Assembly: GCA_949318235.1 (NCBI GenBank) | Contig: OX439135.1 | Span: 27,173,325-27,237,324 of the forward strand | Origin: Ecdyonurus torrentis | Taxonomy: Eukaryota; Arthropoda; Insecta; Ephemeroptera; Heptageniidae | Direction of reading: 5' to 3' | DNA length: 64,000 nucleotides | Part shown: piece by piece, positions 37,071 to 49,146 of the stretch | Numbering within the stretch: position 1 is the first letter of the stretch | Layout of the letters: each line of letters begins with the position of its first letter | Position numbers and translations under genes: made by a program | The notes under the pieces: model-generated | What the model was told of the DNA's origin: nothing | Database searches by the model: none | Seen by the model: the letters and a program-made list of their open reading frames with translations, nothing else

Positions 37071-37405
37071 AAAGCCATAGACCACATAAAACAACACGTG
37101 CTTTTTAATGAATAAATACAAAATGGGATCTTCAAAACTGATGACAATTTTTACCAGAATGTTGATGTAGCCTCACGAGAGAGCGTGAAAAAACTGTAAA
37201 GTATGCAATTTGCGTGAAAATTCATGTTTATGACGTCAGAAACTTGCAAAAATTAGTATGAAAATGTTGTGCGGGTTGCATAAACCGAAATTTCTGATCA
37301 CTGCTACGGAGCTACAGTTGGGTTTGAGACAAACTAAAGTTATTTATGTACATCAAGTGTTTTGTGATATAAATGCTTATGTGTTTCTCTGGTCAAGTCC
37401 TTTAA
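37071..37405 (+). mobile_element. Family B element, complete
   Basis: TTAAAGCCATAGACCACATA to TTCTCTGGTCAAGTCCTTTAA. It contains TTTATGACGTCAGAAACTTG. Confidence 0.8.
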
Positions 37406-37429
37406 GTCGTGAAATCAGGTACTGCTGGA

Positions 37430-37712
37430 TTTGAATAAAAAATTGCAAAGACAGAAAATTCTGAAATTTTGTACAGTGATACATTAGGATATGGTATCTT
37501 CAAAAATAAAAAAAAAACAAATGAGGGGTCACCATGCTAGATTTTAATTATGATTTTTTTGGATTTTAGTCCCATAAGAGCCCATGTTAATTTCCCTCTT
37601 ATCTGACTGTGAAAATGTTATCATAGGTAGCTGTTACTGTTAACTTTCAAATGGCATCAAAAAATTTGTCAGTTTTATTTTTAAATTTTGAGATACAAGC
37701 CATCTATATACA
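37430..37712 (-). repeat. Dispersed repeat I, copy 2
   Basis: TTTAGTCCCATAAGAGCCCA and ATCATAGGTAGCTGTTACTG mirror copy 1. Confidence 0.6.
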
Positions 37713-37730
37713 ACATTTAATATCACACCT

Positions 37731-38018
37731 ATAGAGCGTTTGCACTCACATTTAAGAGCCGCCATCTTGGTGGTCAGGAATACATAGGCCAGCATAGGAA
37801 AAACATCATTTTTATATTTTTAATATCAAAAGAAGCTTCCAAGCTCAATCAAAGCCTTATTTGTAGCTCCTAATAAGCTACAAGAATATCACAAAAATTT
37901 AAAATAAACTATTTTTATGTTAAAAATTAGTAGAAATGATGTTTGCCCTATGCTGGACAACGTATTAGGCACCACAAACATGGCGGCAAAGCGCAAGGAT
38001 GTGCAAGGGGTCTATATA
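37731..38018 (+). mobile_element. Family D element, complete
   Basis: TATAGAGCGTTTGCACTCAC to GATGTGCAAGGGGTCTATA, the best-preserved copy. Confidence 0.85.
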
Positions 38019-38227
38019 TTAAAAAAAGAAGAAGTAAAATAAGCGTATGGTTAGAAGACTGCTTTAGTTTCCTTCCTTGAGAATAGAGATAGGCAAAGCA
38101 ACATGCATTAGAAGAATGCAACAATTTTTTGTGTTCTTTAAACCAAGTCACGATTTTGTGTTGAAATAGCAGGCAAAGGTATGAATGGCAATGATAGGAG
38201 AGCGCTGCGTATTGTGGCTTTTGTTTG

Positions 38228-38254
38228 AGAGAGAGAGAGAGAGAGAGTTAGAGA

Positions 38255-38346
<92 letters not shown>

Positions 38347-38420
38347 TGGACAATAGAGTGGAATTCTACTGCAGTGGATATAGCAAAAATAACAACCAAC
38401 AAAAAAACAGTTCCAACCCC

Positions 38421-38498
<78 letters not shown>
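38228..38498. repeat. (GA)n and (CT)n pair
   Basis: GA 38228-38341, spacer, CT 38424-38498. Inverted arrangement as at 8808. Confidence 0.9.
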
Positions 38499-38500
<2 letters not shown>

Positions 38501-38551
38501 ATATCTTTACGCTATTATACATACACTACGAATTCAAAGCAGTAGAGACTA

Positions 38552-38700
38552 AAGGGTGTATGCGGATGACGTCATATTTATTGCGCTTGGAGGCCATACT
38601 GGAGTAGTGCATAACATTGCTCAGCATAGGACAAACTTTATTTAAGCCAATTTTCTTTAGGAAATCTGTTAATTTTTTGATCATGTTATTTTTCTTAAAC
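38552..38700 (+). mobile_element. Family A element, right-truncated
   Basis: AAGGGTGTATGCGGATGACG through GCTCAGCATAGGACAAAC and ATGTTATTTTTCTT, then unique sequence. Confidence 0.7.
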
Positions 38701-39604
38701 ATTTATTAAATTAAACATTATTATTATTTATTTATTAAACATTATTATTCTTTGCTTAGAGTTTGTAACAAGCCGCAATAAGCCCTGACTTTAGTTATCA
38801 GCTTTCTTAAACTGGCCTGTATGAATTTTAACCTATGAATGATATAGTATGCAAAGCTGGACCTATTCACGGCGAGTACACCTAGCCTGAGCCTTACCTG
38901 GCTGCTATATAGCTAAATTCCTATATAACTTATGGTGCGGGGAGACGTCTAATGTCTACCCGGTCTGACTCAAGCTATCTAATACGAACCTCTGGGTTCA
39001 ATGTTGGTCTAGGGAAGTTTTTAATGATGAAATAAAATAATAAATTATTTTATTGGCCGAAAAAAAGTTTTATTATTGTTTAGAAAATATTAAAAAGTTA
39101 CAATCTGGTTACATATACTCCAGTTATTCATATATTAACCAAGGAGGCTTGCAATTTTATTATATTACATGACTCAAAATTTGGAAAAAAATAAACTACA
39201 ATTTATGTTTATTTTATATTATTATTTAATGCTATATTTATGCGAAATCTCGCCTATAAACTATATAGGCACTTATAATATTTGCACTTAATCAATTGTA
39301 ATTATCTTCAGTCTTGTCTTAAGTCAGTGACAATATCAGTACCGATTAATAAAAATTACTATCTTTTATTATGAAAATTTTAAAATACTATTGTTAGATT
39401 TAAAATTATGATATAAAATTAAAATGTTAATTTTAAAGACAAGCGGGATCAATTTTTACACTTAAACTGTTTATTACTGAATGACAAAACTATCTGTATA
39501 TATTTTATTCTGAATATTGAATTTACTATATAAAAATGGAAACTAATAATGGCTTAAAAGCAAATAACCCACGTGATATTAGCAAGTCCCCACTAATATA
39601 CCTA
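38701..39604. other. Unclassified spacer
   Basis: A GC-richer island at 38860-39010 (GCCTGAGCCTTACCTGGCTG; GGGGAGACGTCTAATGTC) stands in AT-rich DNA. No frame or splice structure was recognised. Confidence 0.4.
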
Positions 39605-40062
39605 CAAATTTAGCGTTCTTTCGCAACTGCTCTTCGAGCTGTTTGTCCGACCGCTAAATGACCTATGCCGTTAACTTCCGCGATGCGCAAAGCATCTGTC
39701 CGCCAACAGCGTGATTTATATCTATTGATTTTCCCTGAATTCCGCGTACTTTCGCAACTGCTCTTTGAACTGTTTGTCCGTCCACAGAATGTCCTACGTC
39801 GTTAACTTCCGCGATGCGCAAAGCATCTGTCCGCCAACAACGTGACCCCCAATAGCTAATGATTTTACTCCCTAAATTCCGCGTTCTTTCGCAACTGCTC
39901 TTCGAGCTGTTTGTCCGACCACAGAATGTCCTACGTCGTTAACTTCCGCGATGCGCAAAGCATCTGTCCGCCAACAACGTGACCCCCAATAGCTAATGAT
40001 TTTATTCCCTAAATTCCGCGTTCTTTCGCAACTGCTCTTCGAGCTGTTTGTCCGACCACAGA
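39605..40062. repeat. About 135-bp CpG-rich tandem array ending at the assembly gap
   Basis: CTTTCGCAACTGCTC(T) recurs near 39617, 39748, 39884 and 40022. Units carry CCGCGATGCGCAAAGCATCT and GTCCGCCAACA(A/G)CGTGA. On the minus strand DALRIAEVNDVGHSV-like frames are shared but broken between units. Confidence 0.85.
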
Positions 40063-40262
40063 NNNNNNNNNNNNNNNNNNNNNNNNNNNNNNNNNNNNNN
40101 NNNNNNNNNNNNNNNNNNNNNNNNNNNNNNNNNNNNNNNNNNNNNNNNNNNNNNNNNNNNNNNNNNNNNNNNNNNNNNNNNNNNNNNNNNNNNNNNNNNN
40201 NNNNNNNNNNNNNNNNNNNNNNNNNNNNNNNNNNNNNNNNNNNNNNNNNNNNNNNNNNNNNN
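40063..40262. other. Assembly gap, 200 N
   Basis: Exactly 200 N directly inside the 135-bp array, so the size is probably a placeholder and the array is longer than shown. Confidence 0.99.
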
Positions 40263-40317
40263 ACTCTACAAAAAAAAAAAAGTGTGCATTACTTTAGTTA
40301 AGTATCCTAACATATTT

Positions 40318-40548
40318 AAAGCAATAGACCAGAGAAAAACATAATCATTTATATCACAAAACACTTGATGTAAATAAATAACTTTAGTTTGGTCTCAAAA
40401 CCCAACTATAGCCCCGTAGCAGTGATCAGAAAATTCAATTTACGCAACCCGCACAACATTTTCATACTAGTTTTTGCATGTTTCTGACGTCATAAACATG
40501 AATAGTCACGCAAATTGCATATTTTACAGTAATTTCACGCTCTCGCGC
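40318..40548 (-). mobile_element. Family B element, reverse, cut and fused to family E
   Basis: TTTAAAGCAATAGACCAGAG to AGTAATTTCACGCTCTCGCG. At that point it changes to the E centre GCGTGAAACCGGGCGAGC. Confidence 0.7.
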
Positions 40549-40632
40549 GTGAAACCGGGCGAGCTGTGACGTCAGTGACCGGGCAGTGGCATTTTGTGAA
40601 TGGAAAATAAATTAGAAATCAATGACTCCGGC
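40549..40632. mobile_element. Family E right-half fragment
   Basis: GCGAGCTGTGACGTCAGTGA, CATTTTGTGAATGGAAAATA and AATCAATGACTCCGGC. Fused to B on the left and F on the right. Confidence 0.7.
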
Positions 40633-40868
40633 TTTAAGTATTGTGTAATCAACGGTTATGACGTCACTAAACGTTGAAATGTCAACAATGAAAACGTTAG
40701 TGACGTCACAAGCGTTGAGATTAAACAGAAAAATCTTAGATTTGTAACGGCCAAGTTTAACGTTTATTCCATTGTGATTCTAACGCTTGTGACGTCATTT
40801 ACGTTTTTATCGTTAGATTATCAACGTTTAGTGACGTCATAACCGTTGATTACACAATACTTAAAGCC
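40628..40868. mobile_element. Family F palindromic element, copy 1
   Basis: GTATTGTGTAATCAACGGTT pairs with AACCGTTGATTACACAATAC. Four CREs (ATGACGTCACT, GTGACGTCACA, GTGACGTCATT, GTGACGTCATA) lie symmetrically. Confidence 0.8.
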
Positions 40869-41137
40869 TTGCAAAAACTGTGGACAAGATTTTGAACGAT
40901 TATTTTTTAGAGTGTATGTGTCAATAATTAGGGCAATCGTATCTATATTGACATTTGAATAACCTAAACTAAATGCATTTCATTGAGCTAGCAATGTTGG
41001 ATGAAAGATAGGCAAAAAGGATTTTAGATTTTTAAAATAAATTGCATTATACTTTGTTTGCTGGGCATTTGTTTCGCTGCAATATGGCGTCTAGGCGCAT
41101 TTATGAACTTTTTATAGCAGACACTGTATTACTGGTT

Positions 41138-41290
41138 CTCTCTCTCTCTCTCTCTCTCTATGTCTGTCTGTGTGTTTCTCTCTTTCTCTCTCTCTGTCTC
41201 TGTGTCTGTCTCTCCGTCTCTCTCTCTCTCTCTCTCTGTCTCTCTCGCTCTGTCTCTCTCGCTCTCGCTCTCTCTCTCCTCTCTCCCTCT

Positions 41291-41356
<66 letters not shown>

Positions 41357-41375
41357 TCTCTCCCTCCCTCCCAAC
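41138..41375. repeat. CT-rich microsatellite with TGT and CGCT interruptions
   Basis: Impure CT, then pure CT from about 41297. Confidence 0.9.
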
Positions 41376-41685
41376 CTAATGACGATGTTTATTTGCAACA
41401 ACAGACAAAGTCCCCCAGTATAAAATTCGCTGCATAAAAAAGAAATATTTCTTATAACGCGTCTTTTTTATTGATTTGACAAAATACATTTGTGTGGTAA
41501 GTTTTTATATTTCCTCTAAGAGCTTGTTATGATTTTATTTATTAATGTATTTTTGCTTCTCTATATAATCAATAACATTTTATATTATGTCATCTGCTTT
41601 ATACTTTTTTACCCATACCAATGACGTATCAGTTTTTACTACGCGCTCTAATACGCATTAATCAGGCAAAATTACAGGCGGGCAT

Positions 41686-42058
41686 TTTAAATCTCTTGTC
41701 AAGTTATTTTTTAACATTTAGAATACTAGATTGATAATTACCATACCTTATTATCCATGAATTAGACACCATCACGTTGATTTTGTATTTATTTTGACTG
41801 TTATTTCACATATCTGACGTCACAATGTACCACCACCAATCACAGTCACCGCTCTGGTCACGTGATAAATTTAAGCCCCTCCCTCAATTTGTTTACCCCT
41901 ATCACGACCCCATCTGTACATTGTGACGTCAGATACGTGAAATAACAGTCAAAATAAATACAAAATCAACGTGTTGGTGTCTAATTCATGGATAATAAGG
42001 TATGCTAATTATCAGTCTAGTATTCTAAATGTTAAAAAAGTAAGTGGACAAGGACATT
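41686..42058. mobile_element. Family C element, complete
   Basis: AAATCTCTTGTCAAGTTATT to AAGTAAGTGGACAAGGACATT. Same centre orientation as 15512-15890. Confidence 0.85.
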
Positions 42059-42207
42059 AAAATAAGACATTTTAGAATTTTCAAAAAAAAAAATAATAAT
42101 AATAATAATAATAAGTTGAATGAAAAATAAAGGATATTATTAATAAACTAAATTAAAAGTTTTTATTTCATATATATGGAGCAAATGTGTTTTAAAAATT
42201 CAGGCCA

Positions 42208-42835
42208 AAGTCCCCCCTGGTGGGTCCAAATCAACCCCACATAATGGTACTACTTTACTCTAGGGTCCAAATCAACCCCACATAATGGTACTACTTTACT
42301 CTAGGGTAAAAATCAACCCCACATAATGGTACTACTTTACTCTAGGGTCCAAATCAACCCCACATAATGGTACTATTTTACTCTAGGGTCCAAATCAACC
42401 CCACATAATGGTACTACTTTACTCTAGGGTCCAAATCAACCCCACATAATGGTACTATTTTACTCTAGGGTCCAAATCAACCCCACATAATGGTACTACT
42501 TTACTCTACGGTCCAAATCAACCCCACATAATGGTACTACTTTACTCTAGGGTCCAAATCAACCCCACATAATGGTACTACTTTATTCTAGGGTCCAAAT
42601 CAACCCCACATAATGGTACTATTTTACTCTAGGGTCCAAATCAACCCCACATAATGGTACTACTTTACTCTACGGTCCAAATCAACCCCACATAATGGTA
42701 CTACTTTACTCTAGGGTCCAAATCAACCCCACATAATGGTACTACTTTATTCTAGGGTCCAAATCAACCCCACATAATGGTACTATTTTACTCTAGGGTC
42801 CAAATCAACCCCACATATAATGGTACTACTTAACT
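42208..42835. repeat. 41-bp minisatellite, about 15 units
   Basis: Unit GGGTCCAAATCAACCCCACA then TAATGGTACTACTTTACTCT and A. Variant bases (ACTATTTT, CTACGG, TTTATTCT) recur in the same order every four units (164 bp). Confidence 0.95.
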
Positions 42836-43039
42836 CTATAATCAAAAATACAAATTCTACATAATTATACACTAAAAAATGCACGTAAAAAAGCTTGTAC
42901 TATCATTTCAATAAAAAATAAAATTGTATTGGCTTATATGGCCATTCAAAGCAATCAGGTGGAGATTTTATTTGACACAAAACTACATTTAAATACATGT
43001 TATTCCCATATGCCAATAGAATTTCATTTTTTATTGAAA

Positions 43040-43325
43040 AGTTTGTCCACATTTTTGCAATGCTTTAAGTATTGTGTAATCAACGGTTATGACATCACCA
43101 ACGTTGAAATGTCAACAATAAAAACGTTAGTGACGTCACAAGTGTTGGAATTAAACAGAAAAATCATAGATTTGTAACGGCCAATTTTAACCGTTTTTCC
43201 CTTGTGACTCTAACGCTTGTGACGTCATTTATGTTTTTATCGTTAGATTGTCAACGTTTAGTGACGTCATAACCGTTGATTACACAATACTTTAAGCATT
43301 GCAAAACTGTGGACAAGATTTTTAA
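43040..43325. mobile_element. Family F palindromic element, copy 2
   Basis: Same layout as copy 1, with outer arms TTGTCCACATTTTTGCAAT and ATTGCAAAACTGTGGACAA. One CRE is mutated to ATGACATCACC. Confidence 0.8.
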
Positions 43326-43582
43326 CGATTATTTTAGTTAATAAACTATTATGCTGATACCTTAACCACAACTATTTTGTTACGAAAGCAGTTTTAAGAA
43401 GCTGGTCAACATTTAAATATTTTAGCGCTATGTTCAATATGGGAAAGTTTATATAAATAAATAAATAAATAAATAAATAAACGTCTTTATTAATGGCGAG
43501 GATAGGACATAAATGTCCTTTCTTACTCCTGACCATTTAAAAAGCAAATTAAATTAATAATAATGGCAATAAAAACAGTTTA

Positions 43583-43895
43583 ATATGGCTTTCAAAGCGT
43601 ATAGAACATGTAAAAAAAAAAACATGTCTAATATCCAAAAATAAATGAAAATCAACGTTGATTTGGCCACAGTCATTGATTTCTTATTGAACATTCAAAA
43701 AAGACACATGCAATTTTATGAAGTCACCGCTTTTTTGTTTTACGCACGCATGGAGCAGGCGAGTTGTGACGTCATTGACCGCTCACGTCATTTTGAGAAT
43801 GTAAAATAAATTTGAAATCAATGGCTGTGGCCAAATCTACGTTGATTTTTAGCTGTTAGGATATAAAACATGTTTTTTTTTCAACATGTTAAAAG
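43583..43895. mobile_element. Family E variant
   Basis: AACGTTGATTTGGCCACAGT pairs with the CTGTGGCCAAATCTACGTTG side. The centre has GGCGAGTTGTGACGTCATTG. Confidence 0.7.
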
Positions 43896-43903
43896 TTATC
43901 TAC

Positions 43904-44197
43904 TATAGGGTGTATGCAGATGACGTCATATTTAACACGTTTGGAGGCCATACTGGAGTAGTGAATAACATTGCTCAGCATAGGACAAACTTCATGTAAG
44001 CCCATTTTATTTAGAAAATATGTGAATTTTTTGTTCTTTGTTATTTTTCTTACATATACTTGAGATACTAATTCAACATATTTACAGCATCAATGCTCTC
44101 AAAAATATTGCATTAACTAGCAAAATGAACTATTTTCCTACGCCTCCCATGTTGTTGAGTTATCCAACATAGCGTTGACATTAACATACACCCTATA
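43904..44197 (+). mobile_element. Family A element, complete
   Basis: TATAGGGTGTATGCAGATGA to ACATACACCCTATA. Its right end shares TATA with the next, inverted copy. Confidence 0.8.
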
Positions 44198-44500
44198 GGG
44201 TGATTGCATTCATGTTAAAGTCAACGCCATATTGGATAACTCAATAACATGGGTGACATAGGAAAATAACTCATTTTGCTAGTTTAAAAACACTATGTAA
44301 TATTTTTAAGAGCATTGATGTTGTAAATATGTTGAATTAGTATCTCAAGTATGTGAGAAAAATAACACATAACAAAAAATTACCTGATTTCCCAAAGAAA
44401 ATTGGCTTAAATGAAGTTTGTCCTATGCTGAGCAATGTTATTCACTACTCCAGTATGGCCTCCAAGCGCAATAAATATGACGTCATCCGCATACATCCTA
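44194..44500 (-). mobile_element. Family A element, complete, reverse
   Basis: TATAGGGTGATTGCATTCAT to ATGACGTCATCCGC and ATACATCCTA. Confidence 0.8.
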
Positions 44501-44785
44501 AAATCTAAATAAAAGACTAGAACAAAATTTAAAAGAGACACACACCGTAATATTCCATTTTATAAAAAGTTTGAATACAAGTTGGAGAAGATGCTCTGGG
44601 TCGAATAGAAGTTCGTCGTGGTATTAGGAACCGTCCTGCTAAATTAGACCTTATAGTTTGGGGTGTGTGTGAGTTAGGGCCAGTTATCAGGCCCCCATGT
44701 AGCAGCAAAGTGTGTGTGTCCACGTCGGTCACTAGGGCATGCAATTCATACAATATTAGAATTATTGGAGTTTAATATTGCAAAA
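44501..44785. other. GC-richer unclassified segment
   Basis: GGTCGAATAGAAGTTCGTCG and GGGCCAGTTATCAGGCCCCC look transposon- or gene-derived. A 74-codon minus-strand frame crosses it but shows no known motif. Confidence 0.35.
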
Positions 44786-45352
44786 TTATGTTCAGTGATA
44801 AACTGACAGCTCAACAATACTAACAAAGTGCTAGCAGACGACTTTGTGTTCCTGTCTACATTTAACATGCTTTCTTATGGAGCAATGCAGCAGCTACAGT
44901 CAACCGGGGTGAAATGTAAACTCCAATCATGTGCAAGCTTTCACGTTTCCCTATCTCGCTAGACACAGAGCACTATGAAAGCAGCTCTGTGATTGGCTTT
45001 CAATTTCACCCCGCACTTTTAAATTCACCCCAGTTGACTGTATAGCTTAAATTAAAACCATTTCTTAGAGCCGAAATTTTTACTGTAGCTTTTCAAAGCT
45101 TTTGTTTACCTAAATTTTAATACATTTGGAAATAATTTATATTTTCACCTAATTGACTTGAAATCCAGGAAAACAAAAGCTTGTAGGCTCAGTAAGCTAC
45201 AGTAAAAATTTCAGCTCTGAGAAGTAATTCTAACTCAAGTTATAGCTGCTTCATTGCCCCATAAGAAAGCATGTTAAATGTAGACAGGAACACAAAGTCG
45301 TCTGCTAGCACTTTGTTAGTATTGTTGAGCTGTCAGATTATCTCTGAACACA
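44786..45352. repeat. Long inverted repeat interrupted by the mariner-type element
   Basis: The left arm (AAACTGACAGCTCAACAATA, GCTAGCAGACGACTTTGTGT) is mirrored at 45242-45352. Arms continue inward with CTTAGAGC-type sequence on both sides. Only the left arm carries the 144-bp insertion. Confidence 0.8.
44897..45040. mobile_element. Mariner-type mini-element with TA target
   Basis: CAGTCAACCGGGGTGAA and TTCACCCCAGTTGACTG ends, TA on both sides (44895-44896 and 45041-45042), 144 bp. Confidence 0.75.
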
Positions 45353-46510
45353 ATTTTGAAACGTCTGATATTTGGGGTAAAATGGAGATGAAGTACGATA
45401 TATATAAATAGAATGAGACCATATGTTAAGAAAGTGTTTTGTGATTCAGAATTCATTTAAAATTTGGTTTCTGGGGTTAGTAAATTCAGGGTCATATAAA
45501 GAGTTCACAATGTGGAAAACTAATAATTTTTGCGGCCATATTTTAGCACGTTTTTAGAAAGAGTATAAAATTAGCGTAAAATTTAAAATTCTCGCGTCAA
45601 ATTTGCAGAAGACGATCGAACTTAAATGCAAATTCAAATTTTTTTCTCGTCTCTAACTCACAAAGATAAATTTATAACCTTACCTATTTTTATAACACAG
45701 GTAACAAAGTTCAACTCTTAAAAAAAAAAAAAAAATAACCAAGTCCGGGCCCTAGAGTGAGCCCACAGTTTATATGTTACTTTTTAATGTATTTTTATTT
45801 TACATGTAAATTATATATTATTGTATATGTATAAATGGTTATATTGTTTCGATAAAGTAGCAATTTTAAAATAGTGTAAGTTTGAGGATTGTTTCTAAAT
45901 GTGTATGAACATGAGCTATACTGCCACCAACTTAAGAAAAAACTGTCAAAAATGGACAGTTTTAAAGACACTAATCCCTCTAGGTACATAATACAAGGAG
46001 GTAGGTCACAAATGTGATATGCGAAAGCAATAAAATAGAATGCAATTAATCAAATAATGTGAAAATGTTTAATGTAGATATTATCCATGGTATTACTCTC
46101 AACATACAAAATATAGATTATTTAATTGAAGTATGCACCACCTGCTTAATTTGTCGACCATGGAGAAAAAGCTACCTGCAGCCTACTTGTCAATCATTAC
46201 GACAAAATTTTAAAAATTCTCAGCTTCGCGCGTTTTTTACCAAGTCTTGCAGATTGGAAGGTAAATCAACGTAGAAGTAAATATTTTGCACGAACATAAA
46301 TAAAATCAATAAAATTGTATTTTTTATTTTTAATTGCTTTTTTATTTTTATTCTTGTCAATTTTCTCCTAAAGTTAATTAATTTGTAAAACACAATCATG
46401 TTTTACCTCTATTTTCAATAAGCAAAAACGAACATTTTTCTTAACTTGGTGGCAGTGTAGCATAATTTTTACGTTTTTTTTGTTTTCTTTTTTTTTTTTT
46501 CGTGTCGCTA
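45353..46510. other. No gene confirmed
   Basis: AT-rich. A 71-codon frame at 46059-46274 with CTTCLICRPW is not enough to name. Confidence 0.4.
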
Positions 46511-46800
46511 TATAAGGTGTATATTCATTCATGTTAAAGTCGACGCCATGTTGGATAACTCAATAACATGGGCCAGTATAGGCAAATGACACATTTTACC
46601 AGTTTGAAAATACTTAGCAATATTTTTGAGAGCATTGATGTTGTAAATATGTTGAATTTCAAATATGTGAGAAAAATAACAAGAAATTAACAGATTTCCC
46701 TAAGAAAATCAAAGTTTGTCCTATGCTGAGCAATGTTATGCACTACTCCAGTATGGCCTCCAAGCGTATTAAATATGACGTCATCAGCATACACCCTATA
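46511..46800 (-). mobile_element. Family A element, complete, reverse
   Basis: TATAAGGTGTATATTCATTC to ATGACGTCATCAGC and ATACACCCTATA. Confidence 0.8.
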
Positions 46801-46947
46801 CACGAAATATAATTTAATTTTACTTGGCGGTGAGATTTAAAACTGCAGAGGAAATGCAGCAGAAAGATTTAATAAGAAGAAAACAGAAGAAAACCGCAAG
46901 GCGCAAGGGTGAAATTAAGTTATGAATTATAGTTTACTGTTAGTCTC

Positions 46948-47007
<60 letters not shown>
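46948..47007. repeat. (GA)n
   Basis: About 60 bp. Confidence 0.9.
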
Positions 47008-47013
<6 letters not shown>

Positions 47014-47236
47014 TGCGGGCAAAATTCTCTACCATATGTCGCAGAATCTTACAATAATAATAAACCTTTTATTATTTTTATGAAACCGTATGTACAGATA
47101 TTAACATTAAAATTTACACTTTTTATTTTATAGTTTAACAGTTTAAAAACTTATTAATTCTGATTAATAATATTATAATATGTTAAAACGTTTTTTTGTT
47201 TTTTTTTTTATTTTTATTTTTTTTTTTATTTTTAAT

Positions 47237-47323
47237 ACAGTGTTTTCATTGATGTTACAGTCGACGTCATAAGTGAGTACTAAATAACATTGGTCAGTAT
47301 AGGAAAATGGCACATTTTGCCAA
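47237..47323 (+). mobile_element. Family A2 left-end fragment fused to family E
   Basis: AGTGTTTTCATTGATGTTAC, GTCGACGTCATAAGTGAG, TCAGTATAGGAAAATGGC, then abruptly GTGGCATTTTGTAAGTGG of family E at 47324. Confidence 0.65.
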
Positions 47324-47443
47324 GTGGCATTTTGTAAGTGGAAAATAAATTAGAAATCAATGTTTGTGGCCAAATTAACGTTGATTTTCAGGTTTGTTAG
47401 GATATTACACAACTTTTTTGTTTAAGATGTTCTACGCCTTTAA
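47324..47443. mobile_element. Family E right-half fragment
   Basis: GTGGCATTTTGTAAGTGGAA to TAAGATGTTCTACGCCTTTAA. Confidence 0.7.
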
Positions 47444-47487
47444 TAGCTTTAATTTAAAGTATGTGAGCAAATTCTTCTTGATTTTCG

Positions 47488-47965
<478 letters not shown>

Positions 47966-47968
<3 letters not shown>

Positions 47969-48052
47969 TTGCTGAGCAATTTTGTACATTACTCCAGTAT
48001 GGCGCGAAACGTGAAAGCGCATTTCCGAACATTTTACTACATTTATATAGGG
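47966..48052 (-). mobile_element. Family A-like fragment
   Basis: TTGCTGAGCAATTTTGTACA, TTACTCCAGTATGGCGCG, then AAGCGCATTTCCGAAC. Lies between two A-rich microsatellites. Confidence 0.45.
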
Positions 48053-48055
48053 CGT

Positions 48056-48112
<57 letters not shown>

Positions 48113-48178
48113 AAAAGAAAAAGAAAGAAAAGAAAAAAAAAAGAAAAAAAAGAAAAAAAAGAAAAAGAAAAAAAAAAG
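48056..48178. repeat. A-run followed by GAAAA-rich tract
   Basis: About 54 A, then AGAAAAA-type units. Confidence 0.9.
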
Positions 48179-48310
48179 TTCATTTTAATATGAATGCAAA
48201 TAAAGTATAATAATATACTGTATAATATATAAGTGTGATATGTGGATTTGAATGATACGATTTATACTGCAATAACAGCTGTATATAGCAAGAGGTGCAA
48301 TGTATCGGTT

Positions 48311-48627
48311 CAAGGCATAGAACAGATAAAAACATAAGCATTTATATCACAAAACACTTGATGTACATAAATAACATTAGTTTGTCTCAAAACCCAACTG
48401 TAGCTCTGTAGTAGTGATCAGAAAATTTCAATTCATGCAACCCGCAAAACATTTTCATACTAATTTCTGCATGTTTCTGACGTCATAGTCATACAAATTG
48501 CATACTTTACAGTATTTTCACTTTCTCTCGTGGGGCTACATTAACATTCTGGTAAAAATTGTTATCAGTTTTGAAGATCACATTTCGTGTTTAATGATTA
48601 AAAAGAACACGTGGTTTTATGTGGTCT

Positions 48628-48629
<2 letters not shown>
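48311..48629 (-). mobile_element. Family B element, reverse
   Basis: AAGGCATAGAACAGATAAAA to TTTATGTGGTCTAAA, then a CT microsatellite. Confidence 0.75.

Positions 48630-48630
<1 letters not shown>

Positions 48631-48708
<78 letters not shown>
48631..48708. repeat. (CT)n
   Basis: About 78 bp, replacing the outer end of a family B element. Confidence 0.9.
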
Positions 48709-48711
<3 letters not shown>

Positions 48712-48789
48712 GTTTTTTTCGTCCCTCCTTTCTCCATTTAAAAACAAAACCTCGACTCTAACATGCAATGTGCCTACTTATCATAAAAC

Positions 48790-49146
48790 TGCATTAGACT
48801 AATTAAATTACGTACCACCTTAATTAAAATACATTAATTAAAAACTATAAAATAATCATAAAACATTTGTACAAATTAAATTTCTTATCTATTAACCACA
48901 GGTAATATATAAAGTGAATTTTTTAATTTAATTTTTAATTAATTTAATCTGTTTTAACATTTGCTTGTACAAAATTTTTTTATCAAATTTTTTTTCAGTA
49001 AACAGTAAAAAAAAAAAAAAAAAAAAAAAAAATAGAAAAAAAAAAAAGAAAAAAAAAAAGGAATTGCTACAAGTATACTGTTTATTTTAGTGTTTTTTAG
49101 GTGGTACTTTTCTCTGACTGTCTGTCAGTATGTGAGAAAAATAATA
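48790..49146. other. AT-rich with A-runs, no gene
   Basis: A-runs at 49008-49060. Confidence 0.5.

Noticed and set aside
42208..42835. CRISPR-like array
   Set aside because: Units are contiguous with no unique spacers, the context is eukaryotic and there are no cas genes. Same for the 111-, 131-, 132- and 105-bp arrays.
44529..44753. 74-codon minus-strand frame as a gene
   Set aside because: Less AT-rich than its surroundings but without recognisable motif or splice sites.
46059..46274. Frame with CTTCLICRPW as a retroelement zinc-binding domain
   Set aside because: Spacing and histidines of an integrase H2C2 motif are missing, and no neighbouring retroelement domains are present.
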